This document shows positions 62,841 through 64,000 of a stretch of 64,000 nt of DNA, in pieces. Made by a program: the position numbers and the translations under genes. The stretch comes from Actinomadura harenae (GTDB taxonomy: Bacteria > Actinomycetota > Actinomycetes > Streptosporangiales > Streptosporangiaceae). Positions within the stretch are counted from its first letter, which is position 1, and each line of letters begins with the position of its first letter. Location of the stretch: NCBI RefSeq assembly GCF_003696215.1, contig NZ_RFFG01000016.1:61357-125356 (forward strand), in the 5' to 3' direction. The notes beneath the pieces are model-generated. The model was not told the DNA's origin and searched no databases. It saw only the letters and a list, made by a program, of their open reading frames with translations.

Positions 62841-63407
62841 GGGGTGAGCCGGAGGACGACGGTGGCGTCAGGGTGTTGGAACTGGGTCAAGTACCTGCAG
62901 TGGGTGGCACGGCTGGCGCCGAAGGTCGTGGCGATCCACTGCACGATGTAGGCGCGTTTGCCACCCTCACCGACCTATGCCGCGCGTAACGTTTCGGCCC
63001 GCGAGACAAACCGTGTAGAAGTAGCGCCGGCGGGCCGGGGCGTGGTCTCCATGCAACGACGGTGGCGCCGTGGAGCGCGGCGACCGTCCTTCCTCGCCAT
63101 CGTGAACGTGTCCGCTGGTGGTGGGTTCATCGACGGGAAGGCCGTACTGCCGCGCCCGTTCTGCCGGCGGCCTGGCCGGTGGCGCCCATGGCCGCGCGGA
63201 TCTGCTGCCAGGAGTGGCGGTGCTCTCCTCGTCGGGCGGTCACCACCAGCTCGCGGGTGACAAGGTCCAGTTCGGCGGCGAGCCACCGGGCGTCCCCCGG
63301 TTATCGCCGCACGCGTCGCACAGCCAGACCGCACGCCTTGTGCATGCCTTTTCCCGTGAAGTTGATCAATACTTCTTCTAGGTCAAGGATCTATATGAGG
63401 GGAACTC
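62841..63407 (-). other. Stretch with two short gene remnants
   Basis: No intact gene. At 62841-62980, minus-strand codons read YIVQWIATTFGASRATHCRYL and HPDATVVLRLTP with a natural stop, an unidentified C-terminus. At about 63150-63300, ELDLVTRELVVTARREEHRHSWQQIRAAMGAT looks like a helix-turn-helix (SWQQIxxAxGxT) remnant in another minus-strand frame. Both are low-confidence debris. Confidence 0.35.
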
Positions 63408-63885
63408 ATGGGTTTCAGGCAGGGCTCGGCACGGTTCGCCGGGGTCTTGGGCGCGGCGGTGCTGAGCGTGGCGGTGTCGGGCGTGATGCCCGCGGCCGCA
63501 GGGCAGGCGTCCGGCGGCGGCAAGGACAGCGTCGAGCGGGTTCCGTTCAGCTACATTCCCGCCGACATCCGGCAGAAGATGCATGACCAGGTGCCGCTGA
63601 AGGAAGCCGCGTCGAAGATCTCCTGGGCGATGGAGAAGTCGGGACGCGGAGGGTTCGCAGGCATCGCCCTGCAGCCCAGGTCGGTCGAGTTGTGGTGGAA
63701 GGGCAAGCTCCCCGCCGCCGTCAGCAAGGCCGTCGACAAGGCGCGCGGTATCGCGCCGGTGGAGGTGAAACCCGCCCGCTACTCCCAGGCCGAACTCAAG
63801 GCGGCGGCCGCCGACCTGATCGCCGACATGAAGAAGGACCCGAACTATCCGATCAGCCAGGTCGCCGGCTCCCCGGAACCTGTCA
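63408..63885 (+). pseudogene. Secreted peptidase-like protein, truncated by an IS
   Basis: Signal peptide (GFRQGSARF, core AGVLGAAVLSVAVSGVM, PAAAG) followed by about 125 residues including FAGIALQPRSVELWWKGKLP and YSQAELKAAAADLIADMK. These resemble the N-terminal pro-region of actinomycete S1-type secreted peptidases, but the catalytic domain is missing. The frame stays open past 63885 into sequence that belongs to an IS end, so the ORF is a fusion. GAGGGG precedes the ATG. Confidence 0.65.
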
Positions 63886-64000
63886 AACCGGATGAGACAG
63901 TTCAGGCTGCTTGTTCTGTCTCGGGGTTCTCCTTCGGGGGTTTGTTGATGAAGACCTTGGTGGGCGGCTTGGGCGGGGTGGGTCGGGCGTGGAAGCGCCC
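63886..64000 (-). mobile_element. Right-edge insertion sequence (partial)
   Basis: Minus-strand codons ending at 63902-63904 give ARPTPPKPPTKVFINKPPKE then NPETEQAA and a stop, a Pro/Lys-rich C-terminus typical of actinomycete transposases. The sequence TGTCTCATCCGGTTTGACA just beyond the stop could be the element's end. The rest lies outside the window, so the family is not fixed. Confidence 0.6.

Noticed and set aside
61604..62989. 461-codon plus-strand frame overlapping the LysR gene
   Set aside because: Arg/Pro-rich shadow of the LysR gene in another frame, with no domain.

Overview
The window is very GC-rich throughout, uses many GTG starts and carries families typical of actinomycetes: an ECF sigma factor coupled to a DGPF protein, CGNR, HxlR, ArsR and GlxA regulators, a membrane Ser/Thr kinase, CYP105/107-like P450s and a bacterial terpene synthase. 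It reads like an accessory arm of a large Streptosporangiales- or Streptomyces-type chromosome; genus cannot be fixed from sequence alone. There are no rRNA genes, no convincing tRNA and no CRISPR array.

Region 1 (1-14.3 kb) is biosynthetic. A phenylacetate-CoA-ligase-like adenylating enzyme with an unusual cysteine-bearing C-terminal domain runs in from the left edge. It overlaps a P450, which is followed by a VOC protein, a second P450 and an O-methyltransferase, all on the plus strand. After an exporter, a DHFR-like reductase and a GlxA regulator comes a coupled HD-domain/Fur/catalase set. A P450 and a class I terpene synthase with intact metal-binding motifs then form a minimal two-gene terpene unit.

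Region 2 (14.3-36.4 kb) is a run of regulator/effector pairs, most of them divergent: SDR/TetR with a 32-bp perfect operator, MarR/MFS, HxlR/membrane protein, ArsR/MFS, MFS/CGNR, sigma factor with DGPF protein, and AzlCD/LysR. Among them lie a secreted ricin-type lectin, a SUFU protein, a Fic-domain protein with a long N-terminal extension, a double GNAT protein and an MFS relic. Several convergent pairs share strong hairpins.

Region 3 (36.4-64 kb) is a decaying accessory zone. Intact genes are an orphan HflX N-terminal-domain protein, a DUF1963-like protein, a small secreted protein, a barstar-like protein, an AT-richer acyltransferase 3, a GNAT, a Rid protein, a GNAT-DUF2716 fusion, LysR regulators, a DUF1330 protein, a MazEF-like pair and an FG-GAP secreted protein. 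Between them are an IS1182-type relic, a frameshifted serine recombinase, a truncated IS110, an IS5-type element with an internal inversion joined to an MFS fragment, an integrase C-terminus, an IS3 element whose first bases form the stop codon of a Ser/Thr kinase gene, an IS4-type element with an 18-bp TIR core and a 10-bp target duplication, and another IS at the right edge that cuts a secreted-protein gene. Degraded DUF1963, DUF6283 and secreted-nuclease genes complete the picture of repeated insertion and deletion.

The most interesting items are the adenylating-enzyme fusion with its P450/VOC/P450/methyltransferase partners, the terpene synthase/P450 pair, the orphan HflX-N and barstar proteins, the extended Fic protein, and the palindrome-rich intergenic regions.
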